From: Corynespora cassiicola
Taxonomy: Eukaryota > Ascomycota > Dothideomycetes > Pleosporales > Corynesporascaceae
Reading direction: 5' to 3'
Assembly: GCA_022059125.1 (NCBI GenBank)
Contig: JAEUWY010000004.1
Coordinates: 1,426,001 to 1,490,000 of the forward strand
DNA: 64,000 nt
The stretch's first letter is position 1. Every line of letters starts with the position of its first letter. The position numbers were made by a program, and so were the translations under genes. Shown one piece after another: positions 38,460-48,474 of the stretch. Below the pieces are notes generated by a model. The model saw nothing but the letters and a program-made list of their open reading frames with translations. It searched no databases and had not been told where the DNA came from.

Positions 38460-39094
38460 ATGTTGAGGCCCATTCTGCTCTCCCTTCTTTTGGCTGTCCT
38501 GGCCGTCGCCCAAGAGACTGCTGCTCAGACTGCCTCCGCGACCCAGCCTGCACCTACAGCTCAGCAGTCACAAGACCCACCGAACACAGGATACAATGGA
38601 GGCGTCGACAACCCCCAGGACCCCAGCGATGCTGGAGCTGAAGGTGCGACCAAGGGCGACTTTGGTCTTTCAAAGGGCGGCCTGATTGCAATCATTGTCG
38701 TTGCCGTCATTGTAGCTGTTGGAGGAGGCAAGTGATGGTGAAGGATATAGTCATGCACAGTAACTAACCTTCTGCAGCCGCCTCTGCCGTCCTATTCTAC
38801 CTAGCAAAGAAGCGTCAATGGGACGTCCGTCAATCTCTTCGCCGTGCATCCCGCCGCTTCACTGGCCGCCCAGATGTCTCCAAGCGCCAAAACCGACGAA
38901 CCGGAGTGCGACTCAACTCACCCCCTCCACCCAGGAATGCAAGGCCCAAGCTCGACGTTGACGGTGATGTGGAGAAAGGCATGGCATCAGAACCACGAAA
39001 CGGCAGGACCACTACTACCATCACGAGCACTTTTGATGTCGACACTCCTACGCCGCAGGGTTGGAAGTCTACCATGCTTGGAGGCAAGAAGTAA
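38460..39094 (+). CDS. Secreted/type I single-span membrane protein with basic cytosolic tail
   Basis: Exons 38460-38727 and 38778-39094 give 194 residues. The N-terminus MLRPILLSLLLAVLAVAQ is a clear signal peptide. It is followed by about 50 residues rich in Gln, Thr, Pro and Asp, then one transmembrane helix at about 74-98 (GLIAIIVVAVIVAV on to VLFYLAKK), which spans the splice junction, then a basic tail ending WKSTMLGGKK. This layout is shared by fungal wall-sensor-like and other type I proteins; no named domain is visible. The 50-nt intron uses a GC donor (AG|GCAAGT) with CAG acceptor and a CTAAC branch sequence; only this choice continues the membrane helix and the long second exon frame. 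Function unknown. Confidence 0.75.
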
Positions 39095-40417
39095 AGCGAA
39101 GAGCTGGGCCGTTACGGATCTTTCTCCTCTTCCACGGGGTGCTGTCTCACACTCGTAGACTGAGAAACGTCAGCATCGATTCCGCGAATCGACCGAGTGT
39201 GCGGCAAGGCCTCCGTTTCTTGGGCACAGCGTCGCCCGCCATTCCTTCAGAGACGCACCGCGCTGCCACGGCAAGGTGCAGCGGATCTCCCAACTCCGCA
39301 TACGTGCGACATGCCGCCAACAAGAGGTGGTTAATCTCCAATGAACCAGAACGGCTAAAGGCCGTGTCTGTCAGTACAGGGGGGCATTTGGTTTCTCTTC
39401 ATGTTTAGAATTCTATGATATCCTTTTGCGAGTAGCTTCACGACCCTCACCAGCTATACCACCACCATCGATATTATTAGCAGCACTAGGCCCCCGAAAA
39501 GGCCCAGTGCATTCCAATACCATCCTCATAAAACCCCCTTCTCCGCTACCACACCCCCTCTTATCAGCACCGCGCGCCGTGAGCCGAAACCCCAACCCTC
39601 CCAAATAACCCAAGAAAAGTCATTACTATTTTTGCACGCACACTCGCTCGTCCAGAACAAAACATCGTACCATCTCAGTCTTGTCATTCCTTGGTGCAAT
39701 CAACCCTCGGACCGTGCGAAGCCGGCAAAAAAGGCCCGCCGCCCTCCCAGTCTGACTGGTTGTGAGCGTTCGAGAGCGTCGTCGATTACGCAGCGATGCA
39801 AGTGTGGGCTGTCCGACGCTGATCCTTGCCCCGCGGCGCTTACCCGAACGTTGGCACTCTCCCCCTTGTCGTCGGTAGCGGGGGGGTTGGCAGAGCCTCA
39901 TGGCACGGGTAGCACGGGCGCGCCGATGGAGAACGAGGGAGGGCGAGGCGGAGTTTGAGGGTAGCAAAGCAGAGAAGGGGCTTGGGGGGAGTTGGAGGCG
40001 CGCGTAGGGAGACGTTGATTGTTGCGTTGGGAGGGCGGGAGGGGAGCCACGGCGCCAATGATGCGGGTGTGCCAAGGCGAAGGGGAGATCGGCGGTGTAA
40101 GCGCTCTTTTTGGAGGGACGTGTATGGTGCCAATGTAGATGGCTGTCCATGTCTATGTGGTCTGCCTATTCTGGGTCGTGCGTTGCAGTGGAGTCTGTGA
40201 ACGATTGGGCGTGTGGGAGCGACTGTGCGTTGTTTATTCTTTGTGTTGCGCGAGGATTCTCCGCTCCTGGGGCGGCATCGTGCCAGCTGAAGGAGTGGAG
40301 TCTGGCGTGTTTGGTTGTGTAACTGTAATCTTTTTTGCTTCGTTGTTCCCTTGTGATTCCATCCAGGTCGATGTAAGGCTTCTCGTGAGGCTTTCACGGG
40401 GCTGAGTCGGATACGTT
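39095..40417. other. Intergenic region, 1.3 kb
   Basis: GC-rich frames of up to 185 codons overlap on the minus strand at 39626-40397 in different phases, with Arg/Pro/Ser/His composition; none has a recognisable motif. Nothing else seen. Confidence 0.45.
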
Positions 40418-41200
40418 CTAACTACTCACAACGTTCAGATCGTTGGGACTGATCGAACCTGTTTCCATTTCCTTCTGATAGGCTTCTTTATTATCAGATT
40501 TTTTAAACCAAGGGAGTTGAAAACGCCCTTTTTCATTGAATTCAAGTGTGATATCGCCATGGATGGTAGTCTGTCATCTGATCAGAGCACTTTCTTCTTC
40601 AATGTTGGATACGTTTTCGAGGGATTCCAATAGGAGCCCGCGTTCTATTAGTATAACATAGCACCATTTCTGTTATATGACTTCTCATACAAAAATATTG
40701 ACAGTGACTGGTTCCTTAATCCTAGATGTTTCAGCGCAGAGCTAGAGAAGGTAGCAGAACTATTCCATACTCTATAGGCTTCCAATGATAATCGACGTGC
40801 TGTCTACCCAGAGTGGCTTAGCTATGAAAAACCCATGACTGATAATCGCGCGACAACACAGCCTGCCTGAAGCCAGCTCACTTTCAGCCTTGGATGTTGG
40901 TGATGCAAGTTTCGCCACTCTCCAATCGTTTCATCAATCGCGCGCGGCTCGTCAATCATGGCAGTTCCGTTCGGGTTTTAGGTCGGCGACTTCGTCACCG
41001 TTGAGAAGCTTGTAGGGCAGGTCACGAGTGAGCTTTGTGAGGTAGATGCCTTATCGGATGACCTTATGCGAAACCAGCTAGTTCTCTTTGAACCATAGAA
41101 TAGCGAAGCAGTACCAGAGTACCAAACCTTTTTGATCGAACTCGAAGCTCCCTAAAGCGGTTTGCAAAATCTCCAAACTTTGAGACCCGCAAAGCATGAG
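40418..41200 (-). pseudogene. Decayed protein-coding relic of unknown family
   Basis: Protein-like segments on the minus strand are broken by three stops in one phase (TAG at 41080-41078, TAA at 41053-41051, TGA at 40954-40952) and a likely one-base shift near 40960, after which a second phase continues with AMIDEPRAIDETIGEW. The 3' part reads HGDITLEFNEKGRFQLPWF, follows a CAG acceptor-like site near 40574, and ends at a TAG at 40420-40418. Each internal stop is one C-to-T step from CAG, CAA or CGA. I do not recognise the family. Confidence 0.4.
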
Positions 41201-41379
41201 TTAGTTTAGCTCACATCGATCCGAGCCGCGGCCCTTGCCTGCAAAAACTTCCGTCTGAGAACTTCCTAGAGAGACTCAAAATTCGATGCTCACCTCAGCT
41301 TCCAAAATGCCTCAAGCAAATGATGAGCGGGTCTAACCCACAGAATGCAGTAAAAAGTTTTGTTTAGGAAAGAAGTTGC

Positions 41380-42815
41380 TTTGATGTTTCTTGGCTAGCT
41401 ATGTCGAGACGATTAATCTGCTTCTAATGACTTAGACAGTAGTCTCTATATCAGCAGCTAAAAAGTTAGGTATTTTCATTGCAACTTGTCTTGAAACGAC
41501 AGATTCTATTGCCACTGAGAGTGGTAAGCGGATGCAGATCATCCGGTGTGCGACATGTAAGTTTACGTGTCGACACGGGCCGCAGCGAGTTGTAGCTGAC
41601 GAACGCTACGTTGTCCCATCCGTGACTATATATCTTCGTAGCCAGCACGCTTATTGTGTTGCTGGGGGCCAGGGTACCTTCAGGCCTCCGCATTCTTCGC
41701 TCGGCTCTTTGGGGAGGGGGGATTTCTCTGCTAATATTCGTGCGAGACCCATATGTTCTAGACTTTGTCCATGGCCACCACTGCCTATCGTAGTTTCTTT
41801 TGCTATTAACATCGCCAGTGTCATAACTCTATCTTATCTCTGTATTTTACGCCTCCCCTCTTTATTACATATTGGGCTATTTAAAGGCCTTGTAGTGCGT
41901 AGCTAGTTAAAAGTATTATAAATTAGAAAAATAATTACTTAACCTGTCAAATTATTTAGAATAGTAATCATATTTGTTTAGGTAATCTGCACCTAAATAT
42001 TCGTTTTAATTTTTTTTTATTATGCCCTTTCTGCCTAGCAGGCTACCCTGACTTGACGATGCGAAGAGCAGCGATATCACCACCATCGTTTTCCAGAAAG
42101 CCATTTTGAGATGGTGAATACGGGCATTGCTCGCGACGCTGAGAAAGCTACACAATTGTGCCATAGAAGCAAGCGCAAGGCTTTACAAGTTGCATGACCT
42201 AGAAAAAGGCCGAAACGTGGTAGTGTAGCTGCTCGTAGTAGGCACGCTGTTTATGGGCGCTCCCTGTCACCTGCGCCCACGTATAATAGCCGTAGCCGCA
42301 AAATCGCTCCACGTAAAATGTTTGATTAAGAATATTTATCGCATAGGCGTTTATAGTACTCCATCGAGTTACATCGTAACGATAGCTACTGTGTGTGGCT
42401 CGACAGCCTCATTTTTGTGTCGTGTCGCGGGTGGTCGAGGAGCGCATCACGCGCACATACATAGTATACGACGCAATGAAAATGGATCGCAAAGTTAGTG
42501 GATCGATTACTTGTACAAAAATGTAAAAGCGATTGAAGCTATTGCGCTAATCTTGTCTGATTACTCACCAAATACTACGATTACATACCAGCCAAAGATC
42601 GATCACTATTAGAAAATCAAGAATCCTGACTTAGTGAGCACGGGAGAAAGCTGTTTTTTTTTTCACAAAACTATATATAAGTCCTGCGTATTAGGTACCA
42701 TGACCTTAGGAATTGAAAGCAGCTTACCTCGCCTTTACTCCGTCATCTATCTCAACGCTATCTACCACTCCTTGCTAGACCAACATCTTCCATATAGACT
42801 CCCGCCTAAGAAGCA
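41380..42815. other. AT-rich island, probably degraded repeat DNA
   Basis: Long A/T runs (notably 41900-42030) alternate with short GC-richer blocks such as 41530-41720, a mosaic often seen where transposons have decayed. Only short frames remain. I see no terminal repeats or transposase motif clear enough to name an element. Its right edge is the promoter of the NmrA-like gene. Confidence 0.4.
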
Positions 42816-43781
42816 ATGTCAGTCTTCAAAAATGTCATGCTTATTGGAGTATGTATTTTCACAAACATGAAGACACCTGTCACAAAAGTGAGAATATCTA
42901 TTGTTCTCTAACCTACCTCACAGGCATCTGGAAGCCTCGGCTCTTCAACTCTTCAGGCCTTCCTCAAGTCCCAGTACACCGTGACTGTTCTATCCCGGCA
43001 GGACTCGACCTCAACGTTTCCCCCTACCGTGCGCCTGATCAGAGCAGACTACTCCTCTGAAGCTTCACTCACAGCTGCTATGCAAGGCCAAGATGTAGTG
43101 ATCAGTATGGTTGGAGGTGCCGTAGTGGGGGATCAAAATCCACTTATTGACGCCGCAGTCGCGGCTGGCGTGAAGAGATTCCTACCCAGCGAGTTCGGTC
43201 CAGATACGCTGCAGCCTGGAACGCACAAAATCATTCCTTCCCTACCGGCAAAAGTACAGACGGTCAATTATCTCCGTGAAAAAGAGCCGAATATGGAGTG
43301 GACAAGCATTATAACCGGGGGGTGGTTGGATTGGGGTTTGAAGGGTGGGTATTACCCTTTTGACTTTCGCTCGCGGACCGCAACGATTATAGACGGCGGG
43401 GAGACGACATTTACTGCAACGACCTTGTCAAAAGTTGGAAAAGCAATTTTAGCTGTTCTTGAGCACGCTGAAATGACGCGAAACAAGTATGTTTATGTGT
43501 CGTCTTTCAACATCAATCAAATCGAGCTTCTTCGTGCGCTGGAGAAAGTCGATGGTCGGAAATGGGATATCAGGCATGAAACTTCTGAGGAACTCATTAA
43601 AAAGGGAAAGGAGATTGTAAGTAAGGGGAATTATGCCGGAACTGGAAATCTGGTCAAGGCCTTGATGTTCGGCAATTCGGGACTGGGAGACTCAAGACCC
43701 GGAGGGCTTTGGGACGAGAAATTAGGCCTTGAATCAGAGGACTTAGAGCAGACTCTTAGGATTATAGTTAGTGAGATTTGA
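42816..43781 (+). CDS. NmrA-like / isoflavone-reductase-like NAD(P)-binding oxidoreductase
   Basis: A 33-nt first exon (42816-42848) and exon 42924-43781 give 296 residues. The first exon ends exactly inside the dinucleotide-binding motif, so splicing creates LIGASGSLGSSTL, the GxxGxxG fingerprint. Further family blocks are GQDVVISMVGG, AAGVKRFLPSEFGPD, and TGGWLDWGL. These proteins are atypical short-chain dehydrogenases that reduce phenolic or other small substrates, or, in NmrA itself, only sense NAD(P). The catalytic Lys of plant phenylpropanoid reductases is not evident at the SEFG position, so the reaction is open. The stop is 48 bp before the next gene on the same strand. Cytosolic, as no signal peptide is present. 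Confidence 0.9.
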
Positions 43782-43829
43782 GAGATCCTTCTATGCGCTC
43801 AGGAAGTTTGTATCGAAATTTAAGCAAGG

Positions 43830-45150
43830 ATGGCTACGGTACCGTGGAGTGCGGTACTGTCGGGTGTACAGTCTAACCGTAATTATGCCTGGAAGCTTAG
43901 CGAATTTCCGAGTCTAAGGGGCCAGCCGTCCTTGCCGACTGCGGCACAATTCATCCAGCTACACAAACCTTTTGAAGATTTTGGTTCGTTTACCTTTGGT
44001 GTCACAGTGTTATCATTATATGGATCTTGGGGTCCAATACCTGCATTCATACCGCGTACCCGCGGTTTGCCGCACCCCATCATGATGAAATCAATATCTA
44101 TTGAAACTCCCCGATTCTACGCCATGGAGTCGTCAATCGCCGAATTCTTCGCTACAAGCACTGGAACGACGCGAAAACAATGTGATGAGATGGCGATGTC
44201 GTTCTTCAAAGGCCCCTTTTCCCCAGTGCCTATACAGGGGTGTTTCAGTTACACCGTCGTCGGCAGTTCTCCGGCCAAACTTCTCCAGTTCCGTGTTCCC
44301 GATTCAGACTTCGATATCGAAATGCTCAAGCTTGCTCAACTCATTCATGGGAAACTGGTTGCGAATACTGTGGGCCATGGCTCAATCGGAAGTTCGCCGC
44401 CTCTATTTGTTTACGCGATCGACTTGTTGCCTGGCCTCACGTACGCTGAAGCGCGTCTCGCAGTTGGGGATCTCGCTATATTATCGCCCACCCAGTACCG
44501 ACGGCAAAGAAACACCGTCGTGGATCTTGCGAAGTAAGCTCTTAATTCTGTTTTGTTTCTATCATAGACTGACTAGATTTTCCCCAAGATTCTTTGCCGC
44601 TGCTTGGAATCACCCCCAAACGGCTGATCTTGAGCCTATCAAAGAGAAATTCACGACCAAACTCCAGCTTTTGGCCTCTCACTTACCACCTCGATTCTGC
44701 CCGCTAGTACACGAAACTCTCCATAACCTGCCGCTGCTTTTTTCCTCTTCCTACCCCTCAGTCCTGACACATGCCGACTTTTCTGAGACCAACATTCTCA
44801 TCGATCCGGCCACTGGTCACCTCACAGGAGTGATCGACTGGGCTGAAGCGTCGATCTTGCCCTTTGGGTGCGCATCATGGGGGATGAAGAACTTGCTCGG
44901 GTTCATGTATCAAGGCAACTGGCAATACTTTTCACAGGGCGCCGAGTTGGAAGAGTTGTTTTGGTACACATTTGAAAGAACAGTCGATAGCGAGATAGCG
45001 AATGGTAATAGAGAAGGCATCAGGACAGCCGGGGTCGTTGGGATTCTATTAAGGTTCGGCTTTCGATGGGGCGAGGGTCTGGAGGAAATTGTAGTGGGCG
45101 ATGACGACGAAAGGATCAAATATTTGGATGCCTTCTTGATGCGGTCGTAA
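43830..45150 (+). CDS. Aminoglycoside-phosphotransferase (APH)-fold kinase-like protein
   Basis: Exons 43830-44533 and 44589-45150 join in phase 2 to 421 residues; the 55-nt intron has GTAAGC, a CTGAC branch sequence and an AAG acceptor. The catalytic loop is HADFSETN with H296 and D298, and the metal-binding motif is DWAEA with D318, both as expected for APH/choline-kinase-like enzymes. The N-terminal half (ETPRFYAMESSIAEFF, SPVPIQGCFSYTV) matches a large fungal-specific branch in which substrates are unknown. No membrane segment or signal peptide. It may share a promoter region or co-regulation with the upstream reductase given the 48-bp spacing, but each could be transcribed alone. Confidence 0.88.
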
Positions 45151-45496
45151 GCTTCGGTTGTTGCGTGCTGTGTGACAAGGATGCGCACCTCCCTGGGTGG
45201 CGCTTTGCTCATAGTTCACGATGTGGACTCTTCTTGATTCTGAAAAAAATACTTAGAAAAATACGAGGCGGAAAAAATCGGTACCATAGCGTTGATTGTT
45301 GCGACCAGATGCTTGTTATGTGAGTGAGAAGTCACGTGCTGGTTCATTCACCTAATTCGCCTTGCGATACTTCTGCATAAGAGATAGGCGTTTAGCAGTG
45401 TGATCCTATATCACATATAAGCATACTACACCTGAATTACAACTAGGCTATAAGCAGCCGGCCTGGTTGCGAACGCCAAGCGAAAGAATTTATAAA
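45151..45496. other. Intergenic gap between convergent genes
   Basis: About 345 bp holding the 3' ends of the APH-like (plus) and GMC (minus) genes; no other feature. Confidence 0.5.
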
Positions 45497-47299
45497 TTAC
45501 ACATCCGCCAAAATATCATCCAAAGCCTTCTCACCAATCATGAAAGTCGCCAAGCTAGGCAACTCACCGGGCTGAACCGGGAAGATAGAACCATCAACAA
45601 TGCGGAGGCTCTCAACTCCACGAACACGAAACTTGGAGTCCAAAACGGCCTGAGGGTTATCATCTGAGCCCATTTGACAGCTTCCAGAAACGTGGTGCGA
45701 GTATGTGTTTGTTCGAAGGAACTCGGCCTGAGCCTCATCGGTGCATGAAGCTCCAGCGGCGCAAGGGCGCAATTCGGTGAAGGTATTGTTCGAAAGGTTC
45801 TGGAAGGCGGGACGAACGAGATTGATAGCTTCCACTATTGATGCAAGGTCATCATCAGATCCTTTAGAGAAGAATCCCAGGTTGATGTTGGGCATATCTC
45901 GAGGGTTTGCAGATCTCAGAGTTACTGATCCATTGATGTTCCTTGGGTGAAGCTGCATGAAGCCACAAGTGAACTCATTAGGATTCCACCCGGGCATTCC
46001 CGGCCAAAATCCAATGAATTGCATAGCCCCACAATAGAAATGAATATCTCTGGTCCTCAGAGCCTTAGAGGTTCGAACAAACAAGTCCCAGAAGCCATAC
46101 ACCCTGTTCGCAAATGTGCCATAAAGTACTGCCTCGTAGTTGTCATGCATGTTGATTCCAACTCCCGGAAGATCTTTGACAACGGGAATGTTAAAATTCT
46201 TGAGCTCTTTTTTGGGTCCGACGCCACTCAGCTTGAGTAGCTGTGGAGTATTGTAGACTCCGCCAGACACAATCACTTCTCTGGTCGCAAAAGCCCTTCC
46301 CGGAGTTCCCTGTACATTGGGGTTGTATCTCGGATCAGCGGCATACATGCTCTGGCCTTCAAGGTACTCGACTCCGATGGCTTTGGGCTTCGAATTCCCA
46401 TTCTTCGAATCCAAAAACAGAACTTTAGTCGCCAGAGTATTCAGTTGAACGGTTAGGGGAAAGCGCCTTGCATCAGCCAGAGTCGCTCGGATATAATTAT
46501 TCGGACTCGAGCGAACCCCATGGTTCGAATGGGTGAACGGGCCAAAGACTCCGACAGTATCATCTCTATCAGGAGAATCTTCATTGATATCCCTCGTGAC
46601 AAGGTGCGTCAAATTCCAATCCCCCTCTCCCGCGGCTGAATTGTGGAGGCGAAGGGCTAATTCAGCTGCTGGAGTTGCGTTATAGGCCCAAGAAACGTCT
46701 CCTAGCGAAGTGTCGATGTATCCATTGAACCCATGAGTTGGAGTACTTCCATTTTCAAGGTAATTGCATCTCTCCAACCTAACAAGGTATTGGCGCATGT
46801 TCGCGGTGCTCCAGGAGTCATCTCCAGTGATATCCACAATGTCTTGCCAATCTACATCAGCCGGTAGGGAGATAGAAGCAGCATTATGCATCGTGCAACC
46901 TCCTAAGGTACCTGCCCGTGGATAATAAATTCCAAGGCGTTCAGCACCAGGCGGTGGATCCAGTCCGACATAGAATTCTCCGTTGGTCTGTCTCCATGTG
47001 TTGAACTCATAGTTCTCATCATAGCGGGACTCATCGCGACTAACAAAGAAATCCCATCGAGTCAATGGGTCATTAATGGCGAGAGTATTGTTCCAAACGG
47101 TTGCTGAATTAGGATTGTCCCACTGATCATCTCCGGCCTCGATGAGAAGAACCGTATGGCCGGCTCTGGCAAGGTTTGCTGCAAGCGGTCCACCACCTGG
47201 TCCAGATCCGATAACGATGTATTCATAAGTGTTGTTGGGCTTAGAACCGCCTGCCACTACTATTCCCGCGAAAAGGGCTGTAAAGAAGTCGTACCGCAT
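45497..47299 (-). CDS. Secreted GMC-family FAD oxidoreductase
   Basis: Single exon, 600 residues. The start at 47299 gives MRYDFFTALFAGIVVAGG, a signal peptide; an in-frame ATG 14 codons earlier is less likely. The FAD-binding motif GSGPGGGPLAANLARAG is at 31-47, ending at the EAGDD acidic end. The GMC signature AGTLGGCTMHNA and the ATREVIVSGGVYNTPQLL block follow. The C-terminal SHHVSGSCQMGS carries the usual catalytic His, and IVDGSIFP is the typical FAD-contact segment. The usual second His/Asn region reads PGELPSLATFMIGEKA, without an obvious His/Asn. These enzymes oxidise alcohols or sugars and give H2O2 or reduce quinones. Many N-glycosylation sequons (NNT, NGS, NLT) agree with secretion. 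It is divergent from the amidohydrolase gene. Confidence 0.93.
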   Translation of the reverse strand: MRYDFFTALFAGIVVAGGSKPNNTYEYIVIGSGPGGGPLAANLARAGHTVLLIEAGDDQWDNPNSATVWNNTLAINDPLTRWDFFVSRDESRYDENYEFNTWRQTNGEFYVGLDPPPGAERLGIYYPRAGTLGGCTMHNAASISLPADVDWQDIVDITGDDSWSTANMRQYLVRLERCNYLENGSTPTHGFNGYIDTSLGDVSWAYNATPAAELALRLHNSAAGEGDWNLTHLVTRDINEDSPDRDDTVGVFGPFTHSNHGVRSSPNNYIRATLADARRFPLTVQLNTLATKVLFLDSKNGNSKPKAIGVEYLEGQSMYAADPRYNPNVQGTPGRAFATREVIVSGGVYNTPQLLKLSGVGPKKELKNFNIPVVKDLPGVGINMHDNYEAVLYGTFANRVYGFWDLFVRTSKALRTRDIHFYCGAMQFIGFWPGMPGWNPNEFTCGFMQLHPRNINGSVTLRSANPRDMPNINLGFFSKGSDDDLASIVEAINLVRPAFQNLSNNTFTELRPCAAGASCTDEAQAEFLRTNTYSHHVSGSCQMGSDDNPQAVLDSKFRVRGVESLRIVDGSIFPVQPGELPSLATFMIGEKALDDILADV

Positions 47300-48474
47300 G
47301 ATGCTGACGAGCCTTGCGCTTTGATAAGATGTCCGAAACAAGTGACTCCAGGTAGGAATGACAAGATAAATAGATGCTGATGTATACCAAGTCTAAAACT
47401 ATGGCTCTTATAAGTAGCATACGGATGATGAGTAGTTCCGTTTTCTCAAATATCAACAAATAACGTGATTGATGCTCAGCGGAGGGCCGAAACTTAATTA
47501 CGAGTACATAATCTCAAACTCGTCACCCTTTCCAAAAAAAAAAAAAGACAAAGCGTCATTAATTAGACATTATTGATGGTTGTGCATTTGCAAACCTGCC
47601 GGTCTGTCGTCCGTATGCTAGGAAAATCTGTTAGCTATACTCTTAACTCCGTACTGACTAGACCGCCCCTGGCCGAAGGTGCTGCATGAGTCAATAAGTT
47701 TTAATAAGTATCTCATCTAGATTTCTTAGTATGTGCTTCTTGGTCAATGGTCGTGTAGAATTCCAGCTACAAGGAGCTAGCTTGAGCGATAATCGAATGA
47801 TCTACAGAATGCAATCTCTAAATTTAGTTCATTAGGGCATAGTATCTTAGCCATTCAGAATCAGTGGCCAACAGACCCTGAGTATGACCGATTGAGGAGT
47901 GCCGTTCGTCAGTCATAAAATCCAACCTTTAGAAATTCATACCACTAATAGATTCCCCAACTGTTGAGTTGTTTAGAAACTGACAGCATCCTAGATATCT
48001 AGAATTCCGAAGAGGACGTGAGGCTGTGACAGTGAATGGCATTCATTTCTTGTTTAGCGCTTACGCAGGGATCATAAATGCCTGAGCGAATTTTTTGGCT
48101 TAACTCCGTCCTTAACAACGCCGTGGCCATCAGTGGTGCTGGACACACTAGAAAATGCACTGCACTAGCCCACCTACGTTGTTCCGCATCGGGCTTGGCA
48201 AAGTCCGATATGCGACTCGGAGAGTTTATTAGGATACATTCCCCGACAGTCGGTGGTCCACTTCCAAAGCATGAAAATCGAAATTTGTGCTGAACTCGTC
48301 CGTACGGCCGATTTTAGTCTGAAAAGAAGTTTCCATTCTGGTCACGATGTGCATCGGGCCTGTGGAAGTATCCACTGCAGTCGCGGCCTGTTCTTGGGTG
48401 TTCTTGGGTTGCAGATACAAGAACCAAAGAGTCGTCGCAATGATTGGGTACTGTGCTGCCTAAAGATTGTCATC
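47300..48474. other. Shared upstream region of GMC and amidohydrolase genes
   Basis: About 1.2 kb between divergent start codons; includes a 13-nt A run near 47538 and AT-rich stretches. Only short frames. Could serve as a bidirectional promoter, which is inference from geometry. Confidence 0.5.

Noticed and set aside
39626..40397. Minus-strand frames of 174 and 185 codons
   Set aside because: Pro/Arg/His-rich, mutually overlapping, no motif; probably compositional.
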